This document shows, piece by piece, positions 43,589 through 52,662 of a stretch of DNA of 64,000 bases. Below the pieces are notes generated by a model. The model made no database searches. It was given only the letters and a program-made list of their open reading frames with translations, and had not been told where the DNA came from. Position 1 is the first letter of the stretch. Each line of letters opens with the position of its first letter. Origin of the DNA: Sporobacter sp942492735. GTDB taxonomy: Bacteria > Bacillota > Clostridia > Oscillospirales > Oscillospiraceae. A program made the translations under genes and the position numbers. The DNA lies in contig OW818648.1 in NCBI GenBank assembly GCA_942492735.1, forward strand, positions 2,728,001 to 2,792,000, given 5' to 3'.

Positions 43589-43708
43589 ATGGATCCATCT
43601 CCACTAAACGAAGAAGACCTGAAAGGGTCTTCTTTGAGTTATACCTATGATGATTGTAGATTATGGAAAAAGATGCTAAACTGTGCTTGCTGCTATCGTA
43701 CTATGTGA
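43589..43708 (+). CDS. Possible 39-aa leader peptide or small protein
   Basis: AAAAAAGGAG lies seven bases before ATG 43589. The 39 residues (including SYTYDDCRLWKKMLNCACC) match no family I know. A hairpin AAGAAGACC/GGTCTTCTT (43611-43634) lies inside the frame, so ribosome passage could affect folding. It sits 87 bases upstream of the capA-like gene. Could equally be a gene remnant of the island. Confidence 0.3.
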   Translation: MDPSPLNEEDLKGSSLSYTYDDCRLWKKMLNCACCYRTM

Positions 43709-43795
43709 ACGAGCTAAGCAATAAAAGTTCGCAATAACATTCAAATACCTGGGAAACTACCAAAAATGCCAATCTAGTGAAAAGGAGAAATCAAC

Positions 43796-44980
43796 ATGGT
43801 TAAAAAACGTCATACGTTGCTTTTCGCGGGAGACCTGGTTTTGGGTGCCGAGCCAGAAAGATATATGGCGCACATAAATGGACTCCTTGACAGTTGCGAT
43901 TTTAGAATGGCGCAGCTTGAGGAGCCTTACCTGGATGAGATACTGGATTGTGCCAGCGAATTCAAACTTACAAGCACGCTTGAGCCTTTGGTTGGCCGGA
44001 TTGACCTGCTGACACTTGCCGGTAACCATTTCTATGACTACGGCGAAGCCGGAGTTACTGCCACAGTGAATTGGTGTGACGATAAACGAATCGCTCATTG
44101 CGGCGGCGGCGTCAACATTACAGAGGCTAAGAAACCGGCTTTCGTGGAAAAAGATGGACTGAAGATTGGCGTACTTGCATTTAACGCGGTCGGCTCCAAA
44201 TACACTTTTGCAACGGATACGAGAGGAGGTGTCTCCTATGTGAACTTTACGCGTGCCTATATTCCTGAACACCTGCTTGATCAAACGCATACCCGGCTGG
44301 AAAACGATAATTGGGACCTGAAAAAGCCCGTTCACATGGACACAAGCTTTATGGGCTTTAATTTCATTGATGAAATAAGCTGTGATGAGGTTTGCTCCGA
44401 GATCGCGGCGGCAAAAGAGCAGTGCGATTTACTGATCGTCTACTTCCACAAAGGCCGTGTGCATCAACCGTCCGTTGTGACGCCGTGGGAAAAGTTCCTT
44501 TCCCACCGGGCGATCGACAACGGCGCCGACGTGGTTGTGGCCTCTCATAGCCATTTGGCGCGGGGAGTCGAGCTATATAAAGGCAGGGCAATCTATCACG
44601 GGTTGAACAACTTTATCTGTTATGTTCCGCAGCTGTCACCGCTGTTCAAGGGCAAGATCCCCGGCGACCCAAGCAGTGAAAACGAGAAATGGGTAATGAA
44701 CAGGGTCGAGCGCTTTGGGTTTGTGCCTGACCCGGATTATCTCACCTACCCGTTTCACCCTGAGTCTATTTACTGTCCGGTTGCGAAGCTGGTTATAGAG
44801 AACGGGAAAATCGCCTCATACAGGCTGGTCCTCTTGAAGGTGGAAAAGGATGGCATCCCTCGCATGCACGGGAATACCCAGACCGGCCGAGAGATACTGA
44901 AGTATATTGTAAAGATCACGGAGGATGCCGGGCTGAACGCCAGGTACAAATGGGAAGATGATGACGTTGTCGTCTATTAA
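43796..44980 (+). CDS. CapA-family metallophosphatase-like protein, cytosolic
   Basis: A 394-residue protein of the CapA/PgsA (poly-gamma-glutamate synthesis) superfamily with a calcineurin-like fold. Metal-ligand motifs are LLFAGDLVLG (Asp), QLEEPYL, LAGNHFYDYG (Asn-His), IVYFHKG and VVASHSHLARG (His-His). Unlike the capsule proteins it has no signal peptide or membrane anchor, so it should act in the cytoplasm. AAAAGGAG precedes the ATG. A terminator at 45008 separates it from the regulator. It is the first clear gene of the island; its link to the dehydratase operon is unproven. Confidence 0.8.
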   Translation: MVKKRHTLLFAGDLVLGAEPERYMAHINGLLDSCDFRMAQLEEPYLDEILDCASEFKLTSTLEPLVGRIDLLTLAGNHFYDYGEAGVTATVNWCDDKRIAHCGGGVNITEAKKPAFVEKDGLKIGVLAFNAVGSKYTFATDTRGGVSYVNFTRAYIPEHLLDQTHTRLENDNWDLKKPVHMDTSFMGFNFIDEISCDEVCSEIAAAKEQCDLLIVYFHKGRVHQPSVVTPWEKFLSHRAIDNGADVVVASHSHLARGVELYKGRAIYHGLNNFICYVPQLSPLFKGKIPGDPSSENEKWVMNRVERFGFVPDPDYLTYPFHPESIYCPVAKLVIENGKIASYRLVLLKVEKDGIPRMHGNTQTGREILKYIVKITEDAGLNARYKWEDDDVVVY

Positions 44981-45007
44981 TGGAGAGAGATGCAGCGAGA
45001 CTTGGCC

Positions 45008-45044
45008 AAAAATGCTCAAAACAATTAGTTTTGAGCATTTTTTT
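45008..45044. terminator. Intrinsic terminator
   Basis: A perfect 15-bp stem (45008-45022 with 45028-45042), loop AATTA, A-run left and T-run right. It can serve both the capA-like gene and the convergent regulator gene. Confidence 0.9.
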
Positions 45045-45072
45045 GTCGGTATTCTAGCTGATCATGTCCTGG

Positions 45073-46707
45073 TCAAAACGACCGGTAGGTTGCCGGATCG
45101 AACGCGCTTATGTTGCGTATTCTATCTATCAGCGGGTTTTCATTTAAGTATTTTTCAATGTATTCAAACATGTAAAACGAAAACATCAATTGTTCCTGGA
45201 ATGAAAAATCCTTGAGATCTTCTCCAATAATATCCTCGATCAAATTGATTTTATAGTTGATCGTATTTCGGTGAACAAAGAGCTTTTTGGCACTCTGCGT
45301 AGCATTACAATTTGAGGTGAGGTAAACAAACAGAGTCTGCCGGAGATTCGTGCCGTTTTTTTCGTCATAGCGCGCCAATACGATAACAGACGGATGACAA
45401 AGATAGGCGATATTTCCGAAATGATGGGTATTAATGGATGCCTCTATACACATTTCGACGTAATGGTACATGCAATAGTCGTCATACTTGAACACTCTTT
45501 CTTTTTGGTTTTTCCGAAAAATCCTGCCGAGTCGGATTGTCGCGAGAGCTTGTAAATAAAGCGGACGCAGCGAGGTGAGGAATTCGGAGCACCTGCCTAT
45601 AGACATGTAGGCATTATAAGTTTCAAGAAGGTTACGCATCTTCTGCTCATCAAAGGAAACGGCGGAAAAAAGCTTGCCCTTATTCACAAGGATAACTAAA
45701 TTTCCTTGATACTCCGTTATCAGGCTGCTCGGGAATATCTGTTCCATTTCTCCGATAACATAATTCCATGGGATGTCCTTATGCTCGCCAAATGACAGAA
45801 TAAGCGGGCAGTAATACTTTGCAAAAGAATATTGAAGTAGCTTCAGGCGCATTTTCAGCTCGTTTTGATCAGTTAGCTTGAGCTCGATCAAATCTGTAAG
45901 CAACGTATTAGCTTCCGTATTTGAAAGGTTTTTCAGTCTTTCGTTGCCCATCAGAAATGAATTGATGCAATCGAATAGATCGACAGACAGTATTGCGCTA
46001 TATGGGTCGTGTTCGGTACCTGACAAGGTGATCATGGTGAGCGCTGCGATATTCCCCAAATGTCTGATAAAACGGGAAAACGTTCTGCGTCTTGTCATAT
46101 CGGAGACGTACTCCAAGTCGGAGCATGTTTTACTGTAGCCTTCCTGGCGGCGCTGCTCTTTAAAAATCATCCGTACAGTATCGTATGACAGGAAACCGTT
46201 TTCTTTAAGCTCGTCAGTAATCGGATCATGATAATCGCTGGGTATAAAAGCTGCCATTGATTTGAAGCCGGAATTCATAACGATGATCGGATGCCTGATC
46301 TGCTGAAAGCCGGTTTCTACCATCTTTTGCAGCCCGTCTTCATGAAACCGGTATGATTGAAGTTCGTTGATCCATCTGCGGTATGCTGTAAAAGATTTGA
46401 ATATGCTGTTATAGAGCTTGGCAACAGGTATTGAAAATATGATCAAGGAGACCCCCTCGGGGATGTCTTCAACAATTCTACAATCTGAAATGGCAGAGCA
46501 AAATAAGGCAACGTGCACTGAAGGGGGAAAGAACCTCACTTTCTCCAGCGCCGTCTCAATATCGCCGATATAAATGTATTGTTCCTCGGGCTCGGTATCG
46601 TCGTCAAGCATCATGATTCCTGTGATTCCTTCCAGATTCTGATCCGGAACCTGCGCAAAGATAATCGATTCATCGAGGCCTCTGGTTAAAATTGGAACCG
46701 ACAGCAT
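45073..46707 (-). CDS. PucR/CdaR-type transcriptional regulator
   Basis: A 544-residue regulator. The C-terminal PucR helix-turn-helix reads LRQTLFVYLTSNCNATQSAK then LFVHRNTINYKINLIEDI (about 470-515). The long N-terminal part lacks a clear standard domain, but an N-terminal PucR-like alpha/beta region and a central GGDEF-like/CdaR region (about 290-420) are possible. The ATG at 46707 has TTGGAGG seven bases upstream; the open frame to a TTG at 46779 is not used. It is divergent from the dehydratase-CoA-transferase-transporter genes and probably activates them in response to their substrate (inference). Confidence 0.88.
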   Translation of the reverse strand: MLSVPILTRGLDESIIFAQVPDQNLEGITGIMMLDDDTEPEEQYIYIGDIETALEKVRFFPPSVHVALFCSAISDCRIVEDIPEGVSLIIFSIPVAKLYNSIFKSFTAYRRWINELQSYRFHEDGLQKMVETGFQQIRHPIIVMNSGFKSMAAFIPSDYHDPITDELKENGFLSYDTVRMIFKEQRRQEGYSKTCSDLEYVSDMTRRRTFSRFIRHLGNIAALTMITLSGTEHDPYSAILSVDLFDCINSFLMGNERLKNLSNTEANTLLTDLIELKLTDQNELKMRLKLLQYSFAKYYCPLILSFGEHKDIPWNYVIGEMEQIFPSSLITEYQGNLVILVNKGKLFSAVSFDEQKMRNLLETYNAYMSIGRCSEFLTSLRPLYLQALATIRLGRIFRKNQKERVFKYDDYCMYHYVEMCIEASINTHHFGNIAYLCHPSVIVLARYDEKNGTNLRQTLFVYLTSNCNATQSAKKLFVHRNTINYKINLIEDIIGEDLKDFSFQEQLMFSFYMFEYIEKYLNENPLIDRIRNISAFDPATYRSF

Positions 46708-46922
46708 GGCGAGTCCTCCAACTTTGTTCAACAATAACTGAACAGTTTGTACATAATTTATGCGATCGTATTTATTCAAAACAACACTTTATACGTGAAT
46801 ATAGCCAAAGTGTAACAAACAAAACACTAATTTTCAACACAATATTTAACAAAAATACCGCTCAAAGTCATATATGTTGCAGTGTGCACAATGTTGGCAA
46901 AATTTTGTATTCAGTTTGAATA

Positions 46923-46952
46923 TTGTTTTCGGCTATCCACAACCTCTATACT
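46923..46952 (+). promoter_or_regulatory. Candidate promoter of the dehydratase operon
   Basis: TTGTTT (46923-46928), 18 bases, TATACT (46947-46952) in the 380-base AT-rich gap between the divergent regulator and dehydratase genes. Weak match. The gap also has several ACAAAA/TTTTGT dyads that could be regulator sites; no gene was seen in it. Confidence 0.3.
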
Positions 46953-47087
46953 TCTCTTGTAATGATCGCTTAGAAAAAAGCTGTATGAAAAAATTGAAGA
47001 ACTTTAAGGCGCTGCAGACTGAAAGCATAATGACGGGCAGCTTTAGGCGCCATACCGGGTACGATAAAAAGAAAAGGAGATCTCCTG

Positions 47088-48260
47088 ATGGGCATTCGCG
47101 ACTGCGCATTAAAGAGCGAGGCATTTTCGGAACTGTTGCATTTCTATAGAAACAGGGAAGAAGCTGCGCGTATGTGGAAAGCCGACGGGAAAAAAGTTAT
47201 CGGTCAGCTTGGAGCGGATGTTCCGGAAGAGTTGATACTCGCGGTGGGTATGTTCCCGATCAAGGTATACGCCGGACCGGATAGGCCGCTGCTTTTAGCC
47301 GGCAGGTATCTCGAGAACACATTTGACCCAGTATCCCAGGCGCATTTTGAGAAAATTGTTGACGGTACATACGGTGGACTTATCGACGGCCTTGTGATTA
47401 CAAATTCCGCCGATGTCTGCGTCCGCCTCTTTGCCTATCTGAGAGAAATAACCAGGAATGACTTGGCGATTCACGTGCCGCAGACGGTGTTCATAGACTG
47501 GCTGTTCAGCCGAAACCTTCTGTACCAGGAGCACAACGCGTTTATCCTTGGTGTGTTTAAAAAAGAACTGGAGGCCTGGGCCGGCAGAGCGATCAACGAC
47601 GAAGAAATCCGCGCCGCATCGGAATTATGCAATATGAACAGGGCCGCGTTACGGGAAATTTCCACGCTGCGCAAGGGTGATAGCGTACGCATCAGCGGCT
47701 CAGAGGCACTTGTCATCATCGGCGCGGCCTTCTTTATGGAAAAATCCGAGCACTCTCGCCTTGTGAGTACTGTCGCTCAGGAGGCGCGGAGCTGGCCGAC
47801 AGTTACAGGCAGGCGTTTGTATCTGACGGGGAGCGCACAGGAGACAACAGAGTTGTATGAGCTCATCGAAGATGTCGGCGGTGTTGTCGTCGGAGAGGAT
47901 CATGACTGGGGAGACAGATATTACGACAGCAACACCAGAACGGACATCGACCCGATGCGAGCCATTGTTGATCGGCATATGCTGCGCGTATCCAACACAA
48001 AAAGGGCTTCCGTCGCGCTGCGTGTCGCCGATCTGACGGAAAGCACCAGCAAAGCCAAAGCGGAAGGTGTCCTGTTCATGACGAGCTTCCATGACGACGC
48101 CCTGACCTGGGTGTATCCTTCTCAGAAAAAGGCGCTCGCGGAGATAGGCATTAAAAGCGCGTACTTCGGGAGCTTACAGTATCCCGTGTCAAAAACGGAG
48201 GGTCTTGACGACAGCTTGCGCCAGTTTATTGATTCCCTGAAGGGAGGTGACGGCGGATGA
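47088..48260 (+). CDS. 2-Hydroxyacyl-CoA dehydratase family, beta-like subunit without cluster cysteines
   Basis: A 390-residue member of the HgdB/BadD/FldC-like family, recognised by GKKVIGQLGADVPEELILAVGM near the N-terminus (residues about 34-54), LIDGLVITNSAD and the NMNRAALRE helix. Aligned by eye with the canonical beta subunit at 59280-60413 (Cys74, Cys101, Cys328), all three cluster positions are changed: Asp80, Ala108 and His335 (SFHDDALTWVYP for the usual FCDP). Cys111 lies three residues from the second site. A normal three-cysteine [4Fe-4S] site is therefore unlikely. It overlaps the next gene by 4 bases; GGAG precedes the ATG. Family firm; loss of the cluster is an inference from alignment. 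Confidence 0.88.
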   Translation: MGIRDCALKSEAFSELLHFYRNREEAARMWKADGKKVIGQLGADVPEELILAVGMFPIKVYAGPDRPLLLAGRYLENTFDPVSQAHFEKIVDGTYGGLIDGLVITNSADVCVRLFAYLREITRNDLAIHVPQTVFIDWLFSRNLLYQEHNAFILGVFKKELEAWAGRAINDEEIRAASELCNMNRAALREISTLRKGDSVRISGSEALVIIGAAFFMEKSEHSRLVSTVAQEARSWPTVTGRRLYLTGSAQETTELYELIEDVGGVVVGEDHDWGDRYYDSNTRTDIDPMRAIVDRHMLRVSNTKRASVALRVADLTESTSKAKAEGVLFMTSFHDDALTWVYPSQKKALAEIGIKSAYFGSLQYPVSKTEGLDDSLRQFIDSLKGGDGG

Positions 48261-49576
48261 GTGCGGAGAAGAAAGCGCCTGAATTGGAGCGCGCCGTCAA
48301 ATCGCTCAAAGCGACAGCCGCATCTGCAGCTTATCAGAAGGAATGGTTCCAGACGATACAGCAGCGCGTCCGGAGCGGCGGGGAATTTGCCTATCTGAAC
48401 GCGGATGTACCGCTTGAAATCTTCAGAGCGTTTGACATTCCGTTCGTCGTCAACCAGTGGTGGGCGGCCATCTGCGGCGCCAAGCGCAAAACGGCGGCGT
48501 ACTGCGGGCTTTTGAAGGACGCGGGGTTCCGCGACGACCTGTGCACCTACTGCGTCATGGCGTTTGCCGAGAGCCTGGACCCCAACGACAGGGAGGAAGG
48601 GCCATGGGGCGGACTTCCGTCGCCGACGATCGCCGTCACGCGGCTGGCCTGTGACTGTCAGGGGAAAATCTTTGAGATGTTCGCCAAAAATCACGGCGCT
48701 GTGTATTACCCCCTTGAAAGCACCAACGCGCGCACTGTGCCGGAAAACTGGTGGGACCTGGCACACGACAGGTGGGAGGAGCTCTATGATCCCGACAGGC
48801 TTGACCTGGCTGTGGAGGACCTGAAGGAGCTCATCCGGTTTATAGAGACTAAAACCGGCAGGATGTTCGATCGAAATAGGCTCATTGAGGTATCGGAGCT
48901 CATCAACGAGCAGGAGACCTGGTATCTCAAGACACGTGACCTTCTCGCAAAAACGCAACCTGCGCCTGTCACCGTCGTCGATACGATCAACGCCGTCATG
49001 CAGGCGCAGTGGCAGCGGGGGACGCAGTGGGCCACCGATCATGCCAGGGGCCTATACGAGGAAATCAAGGCGCTTGTTGATGAAGGGCACGCAGCCGTAC
49101 CAAATGAAAAATACAGGCTGATGTGGCTCGGCCGGGGCCTGTGGCACGACTTCGCGTTTTATCAAAATTTTGAAAAAAAATACGGCGCTGTGTTTGTTTG
49201 GAGCATGTATCTGGCAATGGGCGCGGACGCGTATATCCGCCGCAATGTGGCAAAAGACCCTCTGCGCGCGCTGGCTGCCCGGTTTATCGGCATGGAGGAT
49301 TTCCTACATCTGCCGCCATGGAACGCAAGCTGGTTTGTGAAGGAAGCGAAGCTCAACGGCATCGACGGCGTTGTTTACATGGTCCCGGACAACTGCATGC
49401 TGTCTGTCGAGGGTTCATATTTCATCATTGAAGCGCTGAAGAAGGCCGGGATCCCGGTTTTAACCTTCAAGGCCGACCCGATAGACGACAGGACGTGGAG
49501 CAGGGAGACGATGACAACACTTGTCGAAAGCTTTATCGAGGATCAAATTATACAAGGGAGTACGTCATGGGAATAG
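48257..49576 (+). CDS. 2-Hydroxyacyl-CoA dehydratase family, alpha-like subunit
   Basis: A 439-residue partner. Cysteines at the expected ligand regions are kept: DDLCTYC (Cys96/99), RLACDCQG (Cys132/134) and VPDNCMLSVEG (Cys380). These match Cys89, the Cys117-124 group and Cys348 of the canonical alpha subunit at 60410-61645. Such subunits hold the [4Fe-4S] that binds the thioester and makes the ketyl radical in syn-elimination of water from 2-hydroxyacyl-CoA. It starts inside the end of the preceding gene and overlaps the CoA-transferase by 10 bases. No activator gene is present in this operon. Substrate unknown; a reductase role like benzoyl-CoA reductase is a less likely alternative. Confidence 0.88.
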   Translation: MSAEKKAPELERAVKSLKATAASAAYQKEWFQTIQQRVRSGGEFAYLNADVPLEIFRAFDIPFVVNQWWAAICGAKRKTAAYCGLLKDAGFRDDLCTYCVMAFAESLDPNDREEGPWGGLPSPTIAVTRLACDCQGKIFEMFAKNHGAVYYPLESTNARTVPENWWDLAHDRWEELYDPDRLDLAVEDLKELIRFIETKTGRMFDRNRLIEVSELINEQETWYLKTRDLLAKTQPAPVTVVDTINAVMQAQWQRGTQWATDHARGLYEEIKALVDEGHAAVPNEKYRLMWLGRGLWHDFAFYQNFEKKYGAVFVWSMYLAMGADAYIRRNVAKDPLRALAARFIGMEDFLHLPPWNASWFVKEAKLNGIDGVVYMVPDNCMLSVEGSYFIIEALKKAGIPVLTFKADPIDDRTWSRETMTTLVESFIEDQIIQGSTSWE

Positions 49577-50778
49577 GACCGCTGACGGGAATCAAGGTCA
49601 TCGACCTGACACAGTTTGAGTCGGGCACGGTTTGCACGGAGACGCTGGCTTGGCTGGGCGCCGAGGTCTGGAAGGTTGAACGCCCGATCACGGGCGAGCT
49701 GGGGAGATATTCTGTAGGAGAACCCGGTCTGGATACATACGGCTTCGCCATTCTCAATATGAACAAAAAGTCTATCACCTGCAATTTGAAGAGCCCAGAG
49801 GGGATCGAGCTCATCCGCGGTCTGCTGAAAAAGGCGGATATCATTGCGGAGAATATGGGTCCGGGTTCAATCGAGCGGCTCGGCCTCGGCTATGAGGATT
49901 GCAAAAAAATAAACGACAAAATCATCTACGCCTCTATTAAGGGGTTTTCAAAAGAAAGCCCATACTCCAACTATCCTGCCTTTGATCCGATCGCCGCGCA
50001 CACGGGGGGCCTTGTATCCATGACGGGTCTACCGGATATGCCGATCAAGGCCGGTATCAGCGTGGCGGATTCGGGCTCCGGAGTAACATGCGCCCTGGCG
50101 ATCATCGCAGCGCTGTATCAGCGCCAAACACAGGGTGTCGGGCAGCGTGTTGACGTGGCGATGCAGGAGGTGATCATCGGCCTCACCAGATCCTCCTGGG
50201 AGCCGTATTACAAAACAGGAAAGGCACCGAAACGTGTGGGAAACGGTATGCCCCTCGAAGATGTCGCCCCGGCTGAGACGTATCCCTGCAAGCCTTTCGG
50301 CCCAAACGACTATGTCCATATATACTGCTCCCGCGCGCCGGGAAGCGACGATTTCAAGAAGCTGTGCAAGGTGATCGGCCGTGAAGACCTTCTGGAGGAT
50401 GAGCGGATGGCGACGCCCCAGTCAAGATATCTACATAAGGAGTATCTGAACGGGATCATCTCTGAATGGACAAAACAGCACACAAAGTTTGAGGCCATGG
50501 ATATTGTGGCCAAGGCGGATATACCGGCCGGCGCTGTTTTGGACATCGACGATATCACAAAAGATCCGCATTATGTCAAAGAGGGCATAATCGTTGAGGT
50601 GGAGCACCAGCAGCTGGGTAAGCTGAAAGTCCCGGGACTGGCTCCGCGTCTGAGTGAAAATCATGTCGAATACCAGCCGTCCCCGGAGCTGGGCGGCAGC
50701 AACAAGGAGGTCTACCAGGGCATTCTCGGGATTTCCGATTCGGAGCTCGAAGCGCTGCAGGCAAAAAAAGTTATCTAG
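49567..50778 (+). CDS. Family III (CaiB/BaiF) CoA-transferase
   Basis: A 403-residue formyl-CoA transferase-type enzyme. LTGIKVIDLTQFESGTVCTE at the N-terminus, LGAEVWKVERP, NMNKKSITCNLKSPEG, GPGSIERLGLGYED and the catalytic-Asp region AGISVADSGSGV are family hallmarks. In HadA and FldA, relatives next to dehydratases, the enzyme exchanges CoA between the 2-hydroxy acid and the enoyl-CoA product; the same job is likely here. The ATG at 49567 has AAGGGAG upstream, inside the dehydratase gene end. An Opp-type transporter follows. Confidence 0.92.
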   Translation: MGIGPLTGIKVIDLTQFESGTVCTETLAWLGAEVWKVERPITGELGRYSVGEPGLDTYGFAILNMNKKSITCNLKSPEGIELIRGLLKKADIIAENMGPGSIERLGLGYEDCKKINDKIIYASIKGFSKESPYSNYPAFDPIAAHTGGLVSMTGLPDMPIKAGISVADSGSGVTCALAIIAALYQRQTQGVGQRVDVAMQEVIIGLTRSSWEPYYKTGKAPKRVGNGMPLEDVAPAETYPCKPFGPNDYVHIYCSRAPGSDDFKKLCKVIGREDLLEDERMATPQSRYLHKEYLNGIISEWTKQHTKFEAMDIVAKADIPAGAVLDIDDITKDPHYVKEGIIVEVEHQQLGKLKVPGLAPRLSENHVEYQPSPELGGSNKEVYQGILGISDSELEALQAKKVI

Positions 50779-50866
50779 GTTGTCTTGGAAAACGTCGCCT
50801 CATTTGGAAACGCACAAGTGTCAGATTTAGAATATCGGCAGTAAAATTAAAAGGAGGACTATATAA

Positions 50867-52525
50867 ATGAAAAAGATCCTGGCAATTTTGATTACCTTCG
50901 TTTTAGTCTTTGGTCTCTTCGCATGCGGTTCCTCAACAACGAGCAACTCGAGTCCCGCCGCCAGTGCCGCTAATCCCAGCGCCGCAGCCAGCCCTGCGGC
51001 CAGTACCGCAGCCAGTGCCGCCTCAACAGGCACAGCCGCCAAACCAGCGCCGTCCGATACGGATAAGCTTGTCATCGCGCACAAGGGTGATCCGACAGCC
51101 CTATTCACCCTCGGTACGACCGCCGTCAGCACAAACGGGCCCATCAATGTCTTCTTAAACGACACGCTCGTCCACTGGAACTCAGTGGCACAGGAATTTG
51201 AGCCGATGATTGCTACCTCGTGGAAATATCTTGATGACACGCATATCGAGTTCACGCTCCGAAATGACGTCTATGCCCATGACGGCTCCAAGATCACGGC
51301 GAGCGACGTCATCTATACCTTCCAGACTGGCAGTGACCAGGGGTTTTTAGGCAATTATCTGGGCAAGTTTGATATCCCAAGCTGTAAGGCAGTTGACGAC
51401 ACCACCGTCGTGCTGGCGACCAAGGTCCCCGAGCCGTATATCTTCTACACACTCGGCAACGCAGCTCTCGGCATCGTCAGCCAGAAGGCCGTCGAAGCCG
51501 GCGGCGGCATAGAGCAGCAGCTAACGGCTCCGACATCAGGCTGCGGTCCGTACAAGTTTGTGAAATGGGACCGAGGGACTGCCGTCGTCCTTGAGAGAAA
51601 CGATAATTACTACGGTGACAAGGCATATTTCAAAACCGTCGAATTCCGTATCATCACCGATGCTTCGGCACGCCTTATGAACCTCCAGTCAGGCGACGTG
51701 GATATTGCGCTCGACCCGGTGGCCTCCCAGGTCTCACAGATTCAGAGCGACAAGAATTTTACTGTACTGAACATTGAAACAGCGACGCTAACGACGATGT
51801 ACCTCAACTGCAGCGGAAGCGTTGCGCCGTTTACGGATGTTAAAGTGCGTCAGGCCATGGCGCTTGCTCTCAATTACACGGCTAATCTGGATGTCGCTGT
51901 CGGAACCTACGGCATCACCTCCGACAGCTTTCTGCCGAAGCTGAGTCCGGCCTATTCTGCTCCGAGCAGTACCGACAATAATTATTATCACTATGATGTT
52001 GCCGCGGCAAAAGCTCTGCTTGCGCAGTCCGGCTATCCCAACGGCTTCACCTTCTCGCTCAAATACGCCGAAAACTCAATGTTCAAGGCTTTGGCTGAGC
52101 TTATCCAGAACCAGCTTAAGGAACTCAACATTACGGTCACGGTAACACCGGAGGATTCGAGTGTCTTTTCTACCGATATTGCCGAAGGTAATTTTGAGGC
52201 CCAGATGATCAACAGCTCAAATCCGGATCCTGCTGCGGTAATGAATCTGGTCGACGGACGTAATCCCTTCCAGAAGGTAAGAGGCGGAGCCGGCTGGAAA
52301 GGCACAGACGAGCTTTATCAACTGATGGATGTCGCAAAGGGAACGATTGATGAGGTGAAACGGAATGATGCTTATAAACAAGCCCAAAGCATTGTTAACG
52401 AAGCCTGCCCGGTTATTCCGCTTGTTTCTCAAAACCGCATCATCACATCTGTTTCGAGCCTCCAGGGCATCACGCTGACAGTATTTACAGATGTCGATCT
52501 CTCCAGAGCCTATCGCGCGCAATAA
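50867..52525 (+). CDS. Opp/Dpp-type solute-binding lipoprotein
   Basis: A 552-residue family 5 extracellular binding protein. Signal peptide with lipobox FACG (Cys about 19), then an Ala/Pro/Ser/Thr-rich linker to about residue 62. The binding fold follows: LNDTLVHWNSVAQEFEPMIA, LRNDVYAHDGSKITASDVIY, GCGPYKFVKWDRG and VRQAMALALNYTANLD. These are typical of DppA/OppA/nickel-binding relatives. AAAAGGAGG precedes the ATG. It begins 88 bases after the CoA-transferase in the same direction, suggesting import of the substrate handled by the dehydratase operon, possibly a peptide or conjugate. Confidence 0.94.
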   Translation: MKKILAILITFVLVFGLFACGSSTTSNSSPAASAANPSAAASPAASTAASAASTGTAAKPAPSDTDKLVIAHKGDPTALFTLGTTAVSTNGPINVFLNDTLVHWNSVAQEFEPMIATSWKYLDDTHIEFTLRNDVYAHDGSKITASDVIYTFQTGSDQGFLGNYLGKFDIPSCKAVDDTTVVLATKVPEPYIFYTLGNAALGIVSQKAVEAGGGIEQQLTAPTSGCGPYKFVKWDRGTAVVLERNDNYYGDKAYFKTVEFRIITDASARLMNLQSGDVDIALDPVASQVSQIQSDKNFTVLNIETATLTTMYLNCSGSVAPFTDVKVRQAMALALNYTANLDVAVGTYGITSDSFLPKLSPAYSAPSSTDNNYYHYDVAAAKALLAQSGYPNGFTFSLKYAENSMFKALAELIQNQLKELNITVTVTPEDSSVFSTDIAEGNFEAQMINSSNPDPAAVMNLVDGRNPFQKVRGGAGWKGTDELYQLMDVAKGTIDEVKRNDAYKQAQSIVNEACPVIPLVSQNRIITSVSSLQGITLTVFTDVDLSRAYRAQ

Positions 52526-52550
52526 CCATCGGCACACATTCATGTTCCAT

Positions 52551-52590
52551 ACAGGAACTCGCGGGAAGGCCGATTCCCGTGAGTTCCTGT
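52551..52590 (+). other. Intercistronic hairpin after binding-protein gene
   Basis: ACAGGAACTCGCGGGA pairs with TCCCGTGAGTTCCTGT (52551-52566, 52575-52590; one G-U), without a T-run. Likely a message-stabilising or attenuating stem giving more binding protein than permease (inference). Confidence 0.6.
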
Positions 52591-52662
52591 TAGCAGTACT
52601 ATTGCATATGTCGAAAGTGTATAAGTTTTGATAAAAAAGCATGGCAGGAGGAAGGCAATGTT

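Noticed and set aside
45008..45044. Hairpin after the CapA-like gene as an attachment or operator site
   Set aside because: Perfect stem with A-run and T-run flanks between convergent genes is fully explained as a bidirectional terminator.
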